Source: Fragilariopsis cylindrus CCMP1102 (lineage: Eukaryota; Bacillariophyta; Bacillariophyceae; Bacillariales; Bacillariaceae). Taken from it: a DNA stretch of 64,000 nucleotides. Shown here piece after piece: positions 43,873 to 56,550 of this stretch. Each line of letters begins with the position of its first letter. Positions within the stretch are counted from its first letter, which is position 1. The position numbers and the translations under genes were made by a program. Under the pieces are notes generated by a model. The model made no database searches and was not told the origin of the DNA. It saw only the letters and a list, made by a program, of their open reading frames with translations. Location: positions 62,001-126,000 of the forward strand of contig FMBT01000310.1 in NCBI GenBank assembly GCA_900095095.1, in the 5' to 3' direction.

Positions 43873-44158
43873 ATGGATGACTTGATGGCAGGGTCAACAA
43901 GTTATTTGGATTCAGGTACGTACGCATTTAGGCATGAGTACTATTCATGATCATATATCTAGTGGCTTTTTCAAACTGTCTGCGACAATATCCAATAACT
44001 AACAGATAGCGTCGCATTTCTTCCTTATATGGTATGCAGGTATCCTATCCTCAGGAGGTAAATACATACCTATTGCGTACATTAGACGAAAAGATGCTTT
44101 GCGTTTGGCCCAGCTTCGTGATGAACGTGATCCAAACCACGTTTTCTCTTCAAGGTAA
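43873..44158 (+). CDS. Possible small spliced protein, 53 residues or longer
   Basis: Exon 1 at 43873-43915 (MDDLMAGSTSYLDS) ends at TTCAG|GTACGT; exon 2 begins at 44040 after TATGCAG and reads ILSSGGKYIPIAYIRRKD, ALRLAQLRDERDPNHVFSSR, then TAA. The phase is kept and the spliced sequence looks like a real hydrophilic protein. A donor-like AAG|GTAAGC at the end of exon 2 means the gene might continue into further exons I cannot place. No family recognised. A 102-residue frame on the opposite strand (43999-44307) is judged a shadow. Confidence 0.35.
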
Positions 44159-44645
44159 GCTTCATTGCTTATAGGCGACACTACAGTCCTTTGCCAAAAT
44201 GATAAATCCTTCAGTTTTAAGGGGAAAAGGGATAAAGAAATGTAGTTGGGTGATGAAGAAACCAGGAAGGCAATGTAAAAAAAGTATTTAGGAAGTTTCA
44301 TTAGCAAATACTGTCCAAAAACTTGTGGGATGTGTTGATGATAAATTCGTCATTGATTTCGCAATTTTCAGAGAATTGGAATCAGAAAGTAAATTCCAAT
44401 TGTACATCAATTTTAGAATAGTTGGCAATAGCAGAATATTTACTGTCTGTGAAGATATATTGTAAACTAAATGTATTTGCTTGTATATGAATTGTAGCAA
44501 TGTCATAAATAATGTCAGGAATACTAGATTTATACAACTATTAGTGGTTATGTAGATGTAGGAAAAAGATATGCAATGTCGTTTCTCTTTTTATTTTTGT
44601 TTTTCAGACAACAATATATATACATATATATATATATATATAATA
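44159..44645. other. Intergenic, AT-rich
   Basis: Ends in a TA run at about 44619-44643 beside the stop of the XRCC2-like locus. May include undetected exons of the small gene upstream. Nothing supported. Confidence 0.4.
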
Positions 44646-46420
44646 TTACGATAAAATACCCTCCAACGACAACGAGTACGGAATATTTTCGCCACCATCA
44701 ACATCATTGATATAATTATTGGTTCTGTTGTTGTATTCATTGCTGGCAATACTACTACTACGACTCGTTATTACCCTAGCAAAAAGAGTCGCCATACCCA
44801 TAGTTGTAATAGAACGACTGCTGCTACTGATGCTGCTACGACGATCCAAACGCACCCTGTACGTTTTTCGTTGTGGTTGTTTTTGGTCATGATTCTGATG
44901 CAGCTGTCTTCGTGGAACGAACCCTGTATGATTATTTGGTGGTTGAAGTTGGTGTTGTTGGCGCTCTTGTTCTTTTTGTTGCTGGAGCTCTCTGCGTTCT
45001 TCTTCCTTTCGGATCCATTCCGCTACTCGAAAACCGATACCATAATTTTCGATCGAAGAAGTGAAAGGAGCATTTTTCGCCGTTGTTGTTGCTGTTGCTG
45101 TTGTTGACGACGATGATGTTCTGGTCGTTAAGACCCACCACAATGTATCCCGTTGTTTTTCCAACAATCTCGAAACTTGTCGCAAGAGTTCGCGAGAACC
45201 AGGACTATCGAATAATGTGTTTTGGTATGCATTATTGTTGTTGCTGCTGTTGTTGCTCATGATGATATTACTACCCCCACCAGCGCTGGTCGTCATTGTA
45301 CTATTGGCAACAATGAGATCTGATAGAAACCCATCCCAGAGGAGGAGAATAGGAGCAGCAGAAGAAGAAGAAAAAGACGGATCGGTTTCTCTGGGAAGAT
45401 TATCGTTGCTGGTACTGGTACTGTTACTATTACCATTACGACGATTATCGTCTGATAATTGATGTGTCAATGCTTCCAACATAGGTACCCACGTTGATCC
45501 GTCGTCTACCTGTATGATATGGATCCGACTTAGACAATCTTCCATGTCTTTTTCGAACGACAATCTTCCCTTTCTTGCCGTTCAAGTTCTTCTTCGAGTT
45601 GTCGCTGTTCTAATGATTTATGTTGTTGTTGTTGGTGTTGCTGTTGTTCCTGCTGTTGTTCCCCATTGTGTCCGTCATGATTGTCAACATTGTCGTTGGC
45701 GGATATTGTTTCTTGATGTTGTTGCTGATGAACAAGACGCAGTCGCTGTTGGACGACGTATACTAATTGAGATATAGAAAAATCATAACTAGAATCTAAC
45801 AACAAAACTTTCGGACGACTTTTCGGATTTTATTATTATTGTCAGATTCTTCGTTATTGTTTTCAGTACCATCGGTATCATCCGGTATCAACATCCTTAT
45901 TTCCAACTACGTTGTCGAACTTTGAAGCTCTTGTTTCCACGACGTACCGTGCTGCTATGTCAACAACATCCAAGTCTTCCCCACGTCTCTGGGACCTTCT
46001 AATACTACTACAGGAGGAGGAGGTAGACAATTCTGTTCGTGCAAGGTTGATATCGATCTTTTGGTCGATGCCGTTGCCGTTGCCGTTCGTCGTTACGACA
46101 ACGTTTCCAAGCCGCATCAATCGGAGCGATTCCACTTCTTCCGTATCTCAAAAACGTCCAAGCCGCATCGGTAGCGGTAGTAATATTTGCGTTAAGAGAT
46201 TCGTCGTCGTCGTCGACGTCGTCATTGTTAGAACCGCTTTTGCTGTGGCGGTGACGACGGCGTTTTTTGGAGGAACGACGAAACCAATCCAATGCTGTTT
46301 CGACAGCCATCCTACTATTCGAGATTTATGTTGGTGATAATAAGGTACTACCGTACGAGATAATCTTTCAATTGCTTCGTTCACTTTTTCCACGCTAATG
46401 TGATGGTCAAGGGTCAACAA
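44646..46420 (-). pseudogene. XRCC2-like RAD51 paralogue, heavily frame-interrupted
   Basis: The order of conserved blocks matches XRCC2: a helical start (MLTLDHHISVEKVNEAIERL), WTFLRYGRSGI, the Walker A strand VVLEGPRDVGKTWMLL near 45968-46012, AARYVVETRASKF, LLLDSSYDFSISQLVYVVQQRL, LSRIHIIQVDDGSTWVPML and the Walker B strand ILLLWDGFLSDL, then LWWVLTTRT. These blocks lie in at least six separate frame segments over 1.8 kb, each step again compatible with a small deletion. Gln-, Asn- and Ser-rich inserts lie between blocks. Break density is higher than in neighbouring genes, so it may be decaying; but since intact conserved genes here also have breaks, a working gene with poor local sequence is equally possible. 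Role if functional: homologous-recombination repair. Confidence 0.6.
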
Positions 46421-48154
46421 TGTGATAATAATAGTAGTGGTATTTTCTTTTTCTTTCTTTACTCAGTCTTACTCGTCTTTACTCAGTCTTACTCAGTCTA
46501 TATCATGCAGTCGGCAGTGATTCCAACAATGTGCTAATAATAGTGATATTTTCTTTTTCTTTCTTTTAGTCTTCAGTCGGCAGTGACTTGAACAGCCAAT
46601 CCGTCAGACGTGGAATTAACAATCGCGTTTTTAGTATTGTAGTCTCCTTAGTTAGTACAGTAACAACAACAACAACAACAATCAATTCATAACAATGTGA
46701 AAGGAGATGTTACTATTAGTATGAATAGGAGCATCTGTCCAGTGGTAAATAGATATATTTGTACCTATTTGAGATAAATTATCAAAATAATATTGTTAGT
46801 TGATGCTGCACCTCCTCTTGTGATAACAGAGATGATGAGCTACAGTCATGACAACAATAGGAATTAAATGAGAACAACATATTGATGACTAAGTGTTACA
46901 CCAATCTGCTGGGCTAGTGCATCCTCTTTCTTTTGTTGGTCACATAGAATAATTTTCCATAGAATAAAAATTAATAAATGCTTAAAAAATATAAAATTTA
47001 AAATCAAAATTAGAATAAAAAATAGTAACAACATTGATCCATAAGGACGCACAACAATGGCATTGGAAAAGAATTTGAGCATGAATATGACAGACACTAC
47101 AAATATAGATTCTGCGATATTTCAAGGAAAATGAATGGTAAAATGTAAAACAAACTTAAAATTAGACAAAAAATAATAATTTTGTAGCATTCCCACCACT
47201 GTATTTTTCAATAGTCTGCAACAAAGCTAGTGTTTCATAGTACTATTGTCTTCAAATATTCACTCAGTTGCTAGAGCTTAGAAGATCCCAACAAAGTGCT
47301 GTGGAGCTAACAGTGATTTTAGGCTAAAATTTGTCAGAAGGTGGTGTTTGCAATGCTGTGATGCAGACATTTTCAACAATGGAGGGTCAAGGAAACTTGA
47401 GATCAAGTGATTTTTACGTGGGAAACAAACCAAACATACATTCAATAATGCAGCCACTTCTAGTCCTATATAACTTGTTATTTAAAAGCTGCCTCGCTGC
47501 TCTTTGCCGTCTTAGAAGACTTCTAGTCCTAATATTAACATAATAACAACAATACTCACCCCACCAACTTTCTACAAACATGTTAGCTAGAGAGCATACC
47601 AAATTCTTGTGTATTTTTCTCTCTAATAATGCACCTCCTATTATTCATCAAATTTGGTACTATTCTCTTCCACGCCTCTGCAGGAAATTCCATAGGGGAC
47701 CAAATTAGGGAACCTATTAAACCTCACATGTATTTAGCAATGCATACAGTACTTCTATTCTCTTGTTCTTTAATAAAGCAGCATTTGATAGAACTACAGC
47801 CATGGCATGGTTAACAAATTCTTTGTCCCATAGGAGTGGTGATAATGGAGATTATTTTTCCTTTGAATTGGCAGAACCCACTTTTCCAACAAAAATCCCA
47901 TTGAAGTGGAAGGGACAGATGATTTTCTCTACAAACAGCTACATCAGTACACTCAATGGTATCTCTTACATAGCTACTGTCGTAGTAGTACTTGTACAAC
48001 AAAATACGCAATGGATTAGAGATATTATTACAATTGCCTACTAGAGAGTCAGCGTGATACTAGTGATGATGTAAAATATGTTTATATTAAATTCCTTCCC
48101 CCTATTGACAATGCAAATAATTGAAATATTACATGATCCATGATTTTCTTCATT
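46421..48154. other. Gene-poor 1.7 kb region with an internal duplication and weak open frames
   Basis: Two imperfect copies of a roughly 60-bp block (AACAATGTGATAATAATAG..., then a CTTTTT pyrimidine tract) lie at about 46417-46470 and 46527-46576, with CAGTCGGCAGTGA also repeated. Farther on, weak frames occur at 46864-47097 (minus, very hydrophobic), 47331-47543 and 47763-48044 (plus). None is recognisable. Their protein-like patches (PTKIPLKWKGQMIF, PNIHSIMQPLLVLYNLLF) suggest a relic gene or element. Confidence 0.35.
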
Positions 48155-51100
48155 CTAATTCCCAGGCCGGTATAGTGGTGGCACCCTTCGGCGTGCGCAA
48201 AATTGAATCAAGTTCCGATGTCGCAGATCGATCATCTGGTCGGATTGTAATTTCTCCCTTGGAGATAAAGTTTGTATCTTTTTGACGGGTGTATGGAATT
48301 TTGAACTTCGGGTACTTTTTGCTGAGCGACAACTCGCCACAGATGGAGAGGCGGTCGACCTACCCGTTGAATCACCTCGTCCAGTAGTAGAAGGTACTCG
48401 GAGTTTCGATCGTGATGATGCTGGAGGTAGAGCTCTGCTCGGAATATTTGCGTATCTCTGTGATAATGGTGTTCTTGTGATACTCTTTGATGGACTTACA
48501 ATGCTCTTAGTCGGAGTTAAACGAGCTCGAACTGCCTTTTCCTTCTGTAGCTTCTTCTGCAGATAGATCTCTTGACGGCGAATCTTGTCTTTCAATTCTC
48601 CATTCTCTCTTTCCAAGTCTGTTACATTTCTCTTAGTACTGACCACATCCTTGTACTTGGCTTTCACAATTTTTAATGATTCTTCTGCGTGTTCTTTATT
48701 TCCCCGCTCCTCCTTAAGCTTCGACTCGAGATCACTTTCTTTCCTCCGGAATTCGTCTAGAGCATTCTTTAGGTCTTTTCTCGTCTCCTCAAGATCAGTC
48801 CGTTCTTTGGAAATTTTTCCTTCAGTATTCTGACGTTCTGTTTGCTCCTTTTCCAGTGCTACTTCACCTCGCAGTGTCGCTTCCTTTAGTTCACGGATTG
48901 TCGTATCACGTTCATCTATTACAACAGTTAACTCGCTCAATCGCGACTCAATAAATTGTTTCTCACACTGCAAAGAATCGATATTCTTGGCCATGGAATC
49001 GGCTTCCTTTTCTTGCTGTAATATTTCGGATTCCTTCTCCAGTGAGAGTGCTTGAATCTCCTCTTTGAGAGAATTGACTTCCTCTGTTAATGATGCAGCT
49101 ATTTCTTCGGCGTCGTTCAGCTCAACCAGGCGTAACTCTCTAATTTCGTCGTCTCTGAGAGCCAAGTCGGTCGTTATCTTGGTAATTTGACCCTCAAGCT
49201 TTGCAATCGTCACCCTGCTGGAATTATTTAGGGCTTCCAAAGCATTCTTGGTTTCTGAAAGTAGATTTTCAAAGGGAACAGTTTCCTGCTTTATCTCCTC
49301 AAGCTCTTTGACTAGCTCTTCCTTAACCCTCTGCGATTCACTCATGTGATTTTTTGCCGCGGCAATCTCACCTACCAGATTTATTCGAGATTCCGCCTCG
49401 TTCTCAAAAGAATCTTCAAGGGATTTTATCTTGCTATCTTTTGCCGTTATATCTTCTTGAGCATTTGCCAAATCCAACTTGAGACTCTCGGCTGCTTTTT
49501 CCAGAGTAGCAACGACATTGCTTTGTTCAGAAATTTCCCTGTCGTTTTTTTCCACAACTTCTTGGAGGGATTCTATCGATGATCTTAGAGAGCTGATAAC
49601 TTCTGCTTTTTCTTGAGATTCAGTCCTGACGGTTTCGAGCTCAATGTTAACTTTTAGAAGACTGTCATCTCTAGTCTGAAGCTTTCCATCCAGTGACCGT
49701 ATCTTGTCTTCCAAATCTACTGTTAAATCCTCGCATTTACTTTCCTTCGACAGGATGCTTTTCAGGATATTTCGTTCGGTCACGACTTCTTGAAACTTTG
49801 AGAGCTCCGTTTTGCGCTCCTGCTCAAAGTTTCCTCACTGGAAATCCAACCTTTTCTTTCTTCCTCTAGAATGACGTTCGCTTTGTTAAGCTTGGTAGTC
49901 AAGTCAGCCTGACTTGACAATAACGATTGAATTTTGTGCTCCATAGACCTAATCTTTGTATCATCATCAGCGTTCCTATTGATGCTGATAATTGTCTCAT
50001 TGGCTTCCCTCAATTGCTCTGTAAGTACTGTTTTTTCTTGTTCTTGACAACGGATTGTTTTTTCGAGCATGCCAATAGCCGAATTCGCTTTAGACAGCGA
50101 ATCTTCAAGATTTTGGAGATTAAATTCATTGTTTGAAACAAGATTTTCGAGTTCTTCAGTCCTCTTCTCCTTGCTAGACAGCAAAACCTTAGAATTTTTT
50201 ATCTCCATTTGCAGATCCTGGTTATTATTATTATTTTGATCAAGCTTTGATAGAAGGGTGCTCCGTTCTTCACCACCTTTCACAACCTCCATCTGTAAAG
50301 ACGATATAATTTCATCTTTTTCATCTTTTTCGCGATTGTGTTCCTTGACTTGAATATCTAGATATTTCGATTGATCTTTCATTGCTGTAATCTTATCTTC
50401 AAGTTCAGAGATCTTGGAACATGCTTCTTTATTATAGTGCTCGCGTTCTATTAGGAGTTGGGTATTCGAGCTATATTCTTTCTCCATGTTGCATGCTTTA
50501 GATTCCTTCTCAATTAGAGCATCAGTAGCCTCTTGCAACTGGCTTTCAAGTGATACCGTGCGTTCATCTTTACCGATAACTTGGCTTTCGAGATCCTCAA
50601 TCCTTCCGTATGCTTCCTCCAAATTAGCTACCGATTCGGACCGAGAAATCTGAGCTTCGGAAAGTTCCTTATCTAACATACGAATTCTTTCCTCGAGCTT
50701 GGTCATGGGGGAATGTAATTGTTGCAAAGATTGGATGCCGTTCCTAGAAGTTACAGAGTCACAATCACTGAGGTTTTCTTTGTGATCTTCGATCTCGTTG
50801 GTTGTAGTGCTATCGATTTCATCTTCTACTATCATTGACTTTTCTTTGTTGATGTTCTCTTCGGTATCCCGTGTCTCTTGTGCACCTTCGAGACGTCCTT
50901 CAAGTGAAGCAAGATTCTGATCTTTTGCAAAAACTTCGGCTTCAAACTGGGCAACTTCAATTCGAGCTTCTCTCAATTCTGTTCCTAGATCAGAGCGTAA
51001 ATTATCCATATCGCTCATAAATCTAATAATTTCTTCCTCTTTTTCAACAATCGACTTTCGGGCCACGTTTAGCTCATTCTCTAGTTCCGAAATCCATTTG

Positions 51101-52635
51101 TTACGGTTTTCAAGCTCGTTCTGGAGTGACACAACCTCTAATCGACTTGATCTTAGTGAGTACTCCAACTCTATTTGAAGCTCATGATTTTCGGCATTCA
51201 ATAACTCACGAAAGTCACTTTCTTTAGCCTTGTGATTATTTTGTAAACTTGAGAATTGACTTTGCAAGATTTTGGTCTTCTTCCGAAGTTCGTCGGTCTC
51301 ATCACACAGTGTGTCCTTCTCCAACTCAAGATTTGCATTTTCTGCCGTCAAATCAGCTAAGTTGGAGTCCAATATCTGAACAAAATCCAACATAGCTGCG
51401 TGTTCGATTTCCAAATTCTTCATAGATTCTACTTTTAGTTCGAGAATCTTTTTCCCTTCCTCGGCCTCGTCTAAATTACTTTGCCTGGACATTAGCTCAA
51501 CCATTTGATCAGAAAATTCCAATTGTAGTTCCTCAATCTTGTTATCCTTCGATTTCAGTTTTTCTTTCATGAACACAACCTCTTCTTTAAGATCTCTGAC
51601 CCCGTGTTCGTGTTTTTTCTTCTTTCCCCTTGTTGTCTCGTTTATCTCGGTCCGAAGCTCTAATAATTGTTGTTCGTACTGTTGAACGACCTCTTGAATT
51701 TCATCTTCCTGCCCCTGTGACATCATAGCTTTCTCACGTCGAAGGGCAGTATTAGATTTCATATTCTCCTGGAGTATATTCTCCATTTGATGGATCCTAT
51801 TTTGATGTGAATTGATATCCTCTTTGAGACAGTTTGAATCATTCACGTGTACCAAACGTTGTTTCTCGAGTTCGATTTCGGCTCGTCTTCGTTCTCTCCG
51901 TCGGTCTTCTTCTATAGCATGCTTTTCCTCCGTCAGGATACGAATATTTCCCAAGCACTCCTGTAGAGTATCTGCAATAGAATCATGATCCCTCTGCACT
52001 TTGGCAAGTCGATCCTTTAGATGTTCTCTTTCTAATTCCGAATCTTGCAACATCTTCTTAAGGCTGTTCCGATCTTGTTGGTCACCTTCAATTCCCTGCA
52101 GTCTTTGTGTCATCAAGTTTAAATGTTCCTGTAAATCTCGATTAGAAGAACGCAATTTGCTCGATTCTCTCACCTTTTCCTCTTGTGAAGCGCATCGTTT
52201 AATTAGTGATAGAATCTCCTTTTCTCGTAGCTCTAGCTGTTTCTGAATAAATTTCTTCTCTTTGTCGAGTTTTCTTGCCTTTCCGACAAGAGCATTTCGC
52301 TCCTCGTCGATCGATCCCAGACCATTCTGGATGTGGGTAAACCTATCGTGTAGAACCTTGAGTTTTCCATCTTTTTTCTTCTTGTTGGTTGATCCCAAGT
52401 TTTCCTTTTCATTCGCATCGTCCCTGGAATCTTCCTCAATGTGATTAATATTTTCCGGTATACTGCGTTTACTGGACGTAGTACGTCGTTTTTGAAAGAG
52501 AGATCTTCGAATAGGAGTCATCCTCGCATCGAGAGGGGAAACAGAATCTCCTGGCGAAACAACTGTCATGCCAGCGGGAGTAGATCTATTGGTACTTCGC
52601 CGGTTTCCACCCGAACGGGAGAACGGGGACATCAT
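48155..52635 (-). CDS. Very long coiled-coil protein, about 1,490 residues
   Basis: A Ser/Arg/Pro-rich head of about 100 residues (MMSPFSRSGGNRRSTNRS, then MTPIRRSLFQKRR) leads into about 1,250 residues of nearly continuous heptad-repeat coiled coil rich in Glu, Lys, Leu and Ser. The last ~130 residues are basic and Ser/Thr/Pro-rich (TPTKSIVSPSKSITRTPLSQRY), a likely target for mitotic kinases. No motor, kinase or membrane segment is present. The architecture recalls centrosomal, spindle-matrix or golgin-type scaffolds, but coiled coils cannot be assigned by sequence alone. The reading frame steps once near 49821-49834: the coil continues FEQERKTELSKFQEVVTERN in another frame, as if one T were missing. 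The gene is divergent from the first sorting receptor. Confidence 0.75.
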
Positions 52636-53434
52636 GGTCGTTCAAGACTATTTTGTACTTGTATTATTACTTTGGTAGTAGTAGTAGTGGTAGTAGTCCT
52701 AGTATTGAAGAGTGTCGAGAATGTTTCAAAGTAAGTGGCCTCTTTCTTTTTTCTGCCCCTCTCCAACCAACTAACCGCCTATGCTTCCGATTATGGAATT
52801 TGATTTTTGAGTCGTTTTTTGTGAAAAACCAAACGGTGTGAGGGCATATGTAACCCCATCGAATTTTATTTTAACTCTATGTATTTTGGTCGCGTACAAC
52901 GGGAAAATCGAGGACTGAGTTAGTCGCTCACCTTTCGCAATCAGATTGTTCTGTTGATTTGGGGGAGGGTCATGCTAGTTATTAAAAGGGGAAATGAAAA
53001 TGAATCAATCACTAAACTTGATCAGACTTCCTCCGTGTACCGTTAAATTCACACTGATATTTAGGAATTTTCGCATGATGAAAGAAGGGGGTGAGTGAAT
53101 CGAAAACTTTCAAAATCTCATTTTATTTTTTAATTTCTTGTCGATTGGGTAGATTTTATAGGTCGTTCTCCACGCGTTTATTGTGAAAATTCTCAACATA
53201 GCACGTGTGAATTTAACGGTAGATGGAGGAAGTACAGCAGTACTCATGAGTCAAGATCGATACGGCGGTAGGCCCTACTGCATGGATGTGAACATAAGCA
53301 CGACAAGTGATAGAAATAATGACCAAGTATTACAAATAATACACATAAGAAAGATCAATAAAGGACACATGAAAAAGCAATAGACCGAAGATACACATTC
53401 GATACTTGAAAAAGAACAAAATCAACATACTAAT
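52636..53434. promoter_or_regulatory. Divergent intergenic region (coiled-coil gene / VSR copy 1)
   Basis: 799 bp with a GTAGTA repeat at 52675-52698 and a nearby inverted pair: TCCGTGTACCGTTAAATTCACAC-type sequence at 53031-53052 against GTGTGAATTTAACGGTAGA at 53205-53223. The pair, about 18 bp long and 150 bp apart, may be an independent foldback insertion. No gene seen. Confidence 0.35.
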
Positions 53435-55129
53435 ATGGCATCACGATCACTGGCAGTGCTTCTTCTTCGTTTCGTCGTATTGGCGGCGACGATAATGAAC
53501 ATTCTGGCGGAAGCAGGCGGAACCACAAGCAAACTGAATGTGCAGGTACGACGCTTTGATTTATACAGTGCGGGAGGTATTCGATCAATCGATCGATCAA
53601 AAAACCATCTCAATTTAACTGTATTCTAATTATTCTCCCCCATCTATTCGTTGTTTTTCTGTCTTCTTCCTCCAGCTTCCACCAGGTCTTCGAAAGGATG
53701 GAGGGTACGAACATCGGGAGGCTTTGTTTGGGTTGCCTCCGTATGGTGGTTCGATCGAACAGAATGTGTACTATGCCGATGCCGATCTATGTGAGAGTAG
53801 GATGGAATATTCTCGAGGAGGATATCCTGAACGCAAAAAAGATGCTGATGGATTGATGGCACAATGGAAGGCACCATTTATTTTGATGGTCGATCGAGGC
53901 GAATGTACATTCGTGATGAAAGCACGTAATGCTCAAAGACTTGGCGCGGCTGGACTTATCATTGCGGATAGCACATGTCTCTGTGCTGCAGGAGATCAAT
54001 GTGTGTCGGAGGGAGATATGTTCTGCGAATCTAAAGAACCGGTTATGGCTGATGACGGTAGTGGAGCCGACGTAACGATTCCATCCTTTCTCATGTTCAA
54101 ACAGGATGCGGATCCTATTAAGGATGTATTGAAAACAAACAATATCGTGAGGATGCAAATGGCGTGGGCATTACCCCGACCAGACGACCGAGTCGAATAT
54201 TCTATGTGGACGACGCCAAAAGAATTAGTTAGCCGTCCCCTTCAAAGGGAATTTAGACATATCGCTAAGGCATTGGATTCTCATGCACAGTTCACACCCC
54301 ACATGTACGTTTACGATGGATTATTTGCTGGATGTCAGTCGCCGACAGGTGAAAACCAATGCTTCACTCTCTGTACCAATAACGGACGGTACTGTGCAAC
54401 CGATCCAGATGATGATCTAGACCAGGGTACATCTGGTGCGGACGTTGTCAGAGAAAGTCTCAGAAGGTTATGCATATGGAAGGTATACGGGACGGATGGT
54501 GTCGGTATGCCATGGTGGGAATACGTAGACGAATTTTTGTATCGTTGTGACACCGCAGAATATTTCGCCAGTGAGGATTGTGTAAAGGATTGCATGGAAC
54601 GCGCGGAAGTCGACTATAGCAAGATTAAGATATGTATGGAAGACGCGGGAGGACTAGAAGGTGATGTAGAGAATTCTATTCTAGAAGATGAATTGACCGC
54701 ACGAGAAGCATCCGGAGTTGTCATACTACCTTCATTTTTTGTCAACAACGCACCTCTTCGTGGTGCCCCTACAGTCACGGAAGTTTTTGACGCGATTTGT
54801 TCGGGGTATGCGGCGGAACCGAGCCCGATGCCTGTAAGAAATGCAACAGATGCGACGACGTCGTTAAATGCGTTACGGTTGGTCACTGTCCCGGGAGTGT
54901 TGATTCCTTTGATACTGTTTCGTTTCCTGTCTTTATGGGAACGTTGGCCGGTATCGTGCTCTGCTTCGGGTGTTTGGGACTCATTCAATGGCAACGATCT
55001 CAGAGACAGATGCGATTACAGGTGGAAGGAATAATGGCCGAGTATATGCCATTAGATAAAAACGCCAATGTCGAATCGGTTGGAATCCCTGATGATGATG
55101 ACGACGAAACACATATCGAGATTTCGTAA
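53435..55129 (+). CDS. Vacuolar sorting receptor (BP80/VSR type), copy 1
   Basis: Type I receptor sorting soluble cargo to vacuole or lysosome. Exon 1 (53435-53545) is a signal peptide; exon 2 starts at 53676 after a polypyrimidine CCTCCAG. The luminal part has a protease-associated domain (HREALFGLPPYGGSI, ILMVDRGECTFVMKARNAQRLGAAG, DDGSGADVTIPSFLM) and a Cys-rich central region (GRYCATDPDDDLDQGTSGADVVRESLRRLC). The end is TGTLAGIVLCFGCLGLIQW-like membrane helix plus a short tail with EYMPLDK; YMPL is the tyrosine sorting signal of plant VSRs. The frame steps near 54808-54816, before GGTEPDACKKCNRCDD, consistent with one missing base. EGF repeats seen in land-plant VSRs are not obvious. Confidence 0.88.
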
Positions 55130-55556
55130 GGTTTACCGGTAAACTGCGCGAAAGTATTGGCAAGGGAGCCGACTTAAAATATCAGAAGGTAATAGTTGGC
55201 TGAAAGGAATTCGAGCCCCGAATTACGAGACAATGTGGTTGTAGTAATAATAAAGAAATACAGGGTTGAAGTTATATAAATAATAGACATGTGGTTATAC
55301 GAATAGTTAACATATTGTACTTTTTGCATGATTATGATTAACAATTTTCCTTCTTAAAATCATTGTATTAAATTGTAATTTATTGTCGTTTTTAGTTAGC
55401 ATATTTGTTCGTTGGTCTCCTATTCAATACATGCAGAATCATCGTCCAGTAAAGAAATCAACAAAAAGATCAATCATGAAGAATTCGTCCGCATATTCAA
55501 TAATATTGAACCAGTTTGTTTTTTCTTATTCTCTGAAAATGGATAGTCTAAAACAT
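55130..55556. other. Convergent 3' spacer
   Basis: Between VSR copy 1 and the DUF1517 gene. A tRNA-like TTCGA stretch near 55210 was tested and rejected. No gene seen. Confidence 0.45.
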
Positions 55557-56550
55557 TTATACATCAATCAGCTCGGGAAAGTCTAAAGTGATATCATTTC
55601 TTGACAGTACTTCCTTGCGATCGCTCGGAGTCCATAAAGCTTCAAAGGCATTGACACAATATCCATCATCAATCAGAGCATCACTCGCAATACTCGATAA
55701 GACTTCCTTTGTCTGACCGATCGAATAGCCCGCACCATCGAATCTTAAGAATGAGGATGAAAAATAGATGGAATTTTTTAGTAATGAACACAATACAAAA
55801 TAATAGTATGTAATAATATATACAAGCCTCCACAGGAGATAGATAAATCAATAGACAGATACATAATAAGGACAGTTTTTACTTACTTCGTCGAATCTCC
55901 TTGAATTTCTAACACCAGACTCACGACGACCAACGTAGGACCACCGACTTCCTCGTCGTCTTCATCTGGAATATATTCCTGAAACATCACAAGATCAGAC
56001 AATATTTTCACAAAAGGGTGTCAAGGTTGTTAGACTAAAATGAAAAACAAAAAAACTACTCCACGAAATTGCCCACTTTATTTTTTATTGAGCGACGCAC
56101 TGCACTCACCTTCTCAAACTTGGCAGCTTCAGCATTGGAAAGTTCATTGTAGTATCGTTCTGCCTTACCGGCATCTTTTTCACTAAACCATTTGCCTGTG
56201 CTACATGCTGACACCCAATCATCAGATTTTCGCATCAAACTCAAACACACATCGTTTGCCAACCGTGCTAAGTCTTCATTTTCATCACTATCTAAATTGG
56301 CGTGGTCTTCTAAAAGTCCAAAGATTGATGTGTCTGATCGGTCAGAACTTTGTAATGCAACTTGAACTTTCCCGACGGTAATACCCTTTCCGAGCATACC
56401 CTCCTCTTCAAAAATCTTATCGAATAGATATGTCATGGTGGTTGATGAAACATATTGACGATTATGTGTTGTTTTCGAGGTAGTAGCGAGAAATGCGGAA
56501 ACAGAGTAGCCCGTCAAAAACACGAGGAGGAGGCAAATAATCCGAATCAT
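55557..56550 (-). CDS. DUF1517 family protein, plastid-targeted
   Basis: Three exons, 56110-56550, 55887-55978 and 55557-55743, with canonical sites and matched phases (GAGAAG|GTGAGT ... TTTCAG|GAA; CGAA|GTAAGT ... CTTAAG|A). The spliced product is about 240 residues. It opens with a signal peptide ending VSAF|LATTS, the diatom plastid motif. The mature part carries VQVALQSSDRS, then GGPTLVVVSLVLEIQGDSTKF and the C-terminal LWTPSDRKEVLSRNDITLDFPEL, typical of the DUF1517 family of plastid/cyanobacterial proteins. The family's biochemical role is unknown. Confidence 0.83.

Noticed and set aside
43999-44307. 102-residue minus-strand frame
   Set aside because: Antisense to the better supported spliced small gene and not similar to any family.
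55140-55225. tRNA-like stretch with TGGC and ATTCGAGCC after VSR copy 1
   Set aside because: The D-loop is too short and the bases flanking TTCGAGC do not pair as a T stem; no acceptor stem could be drawn.
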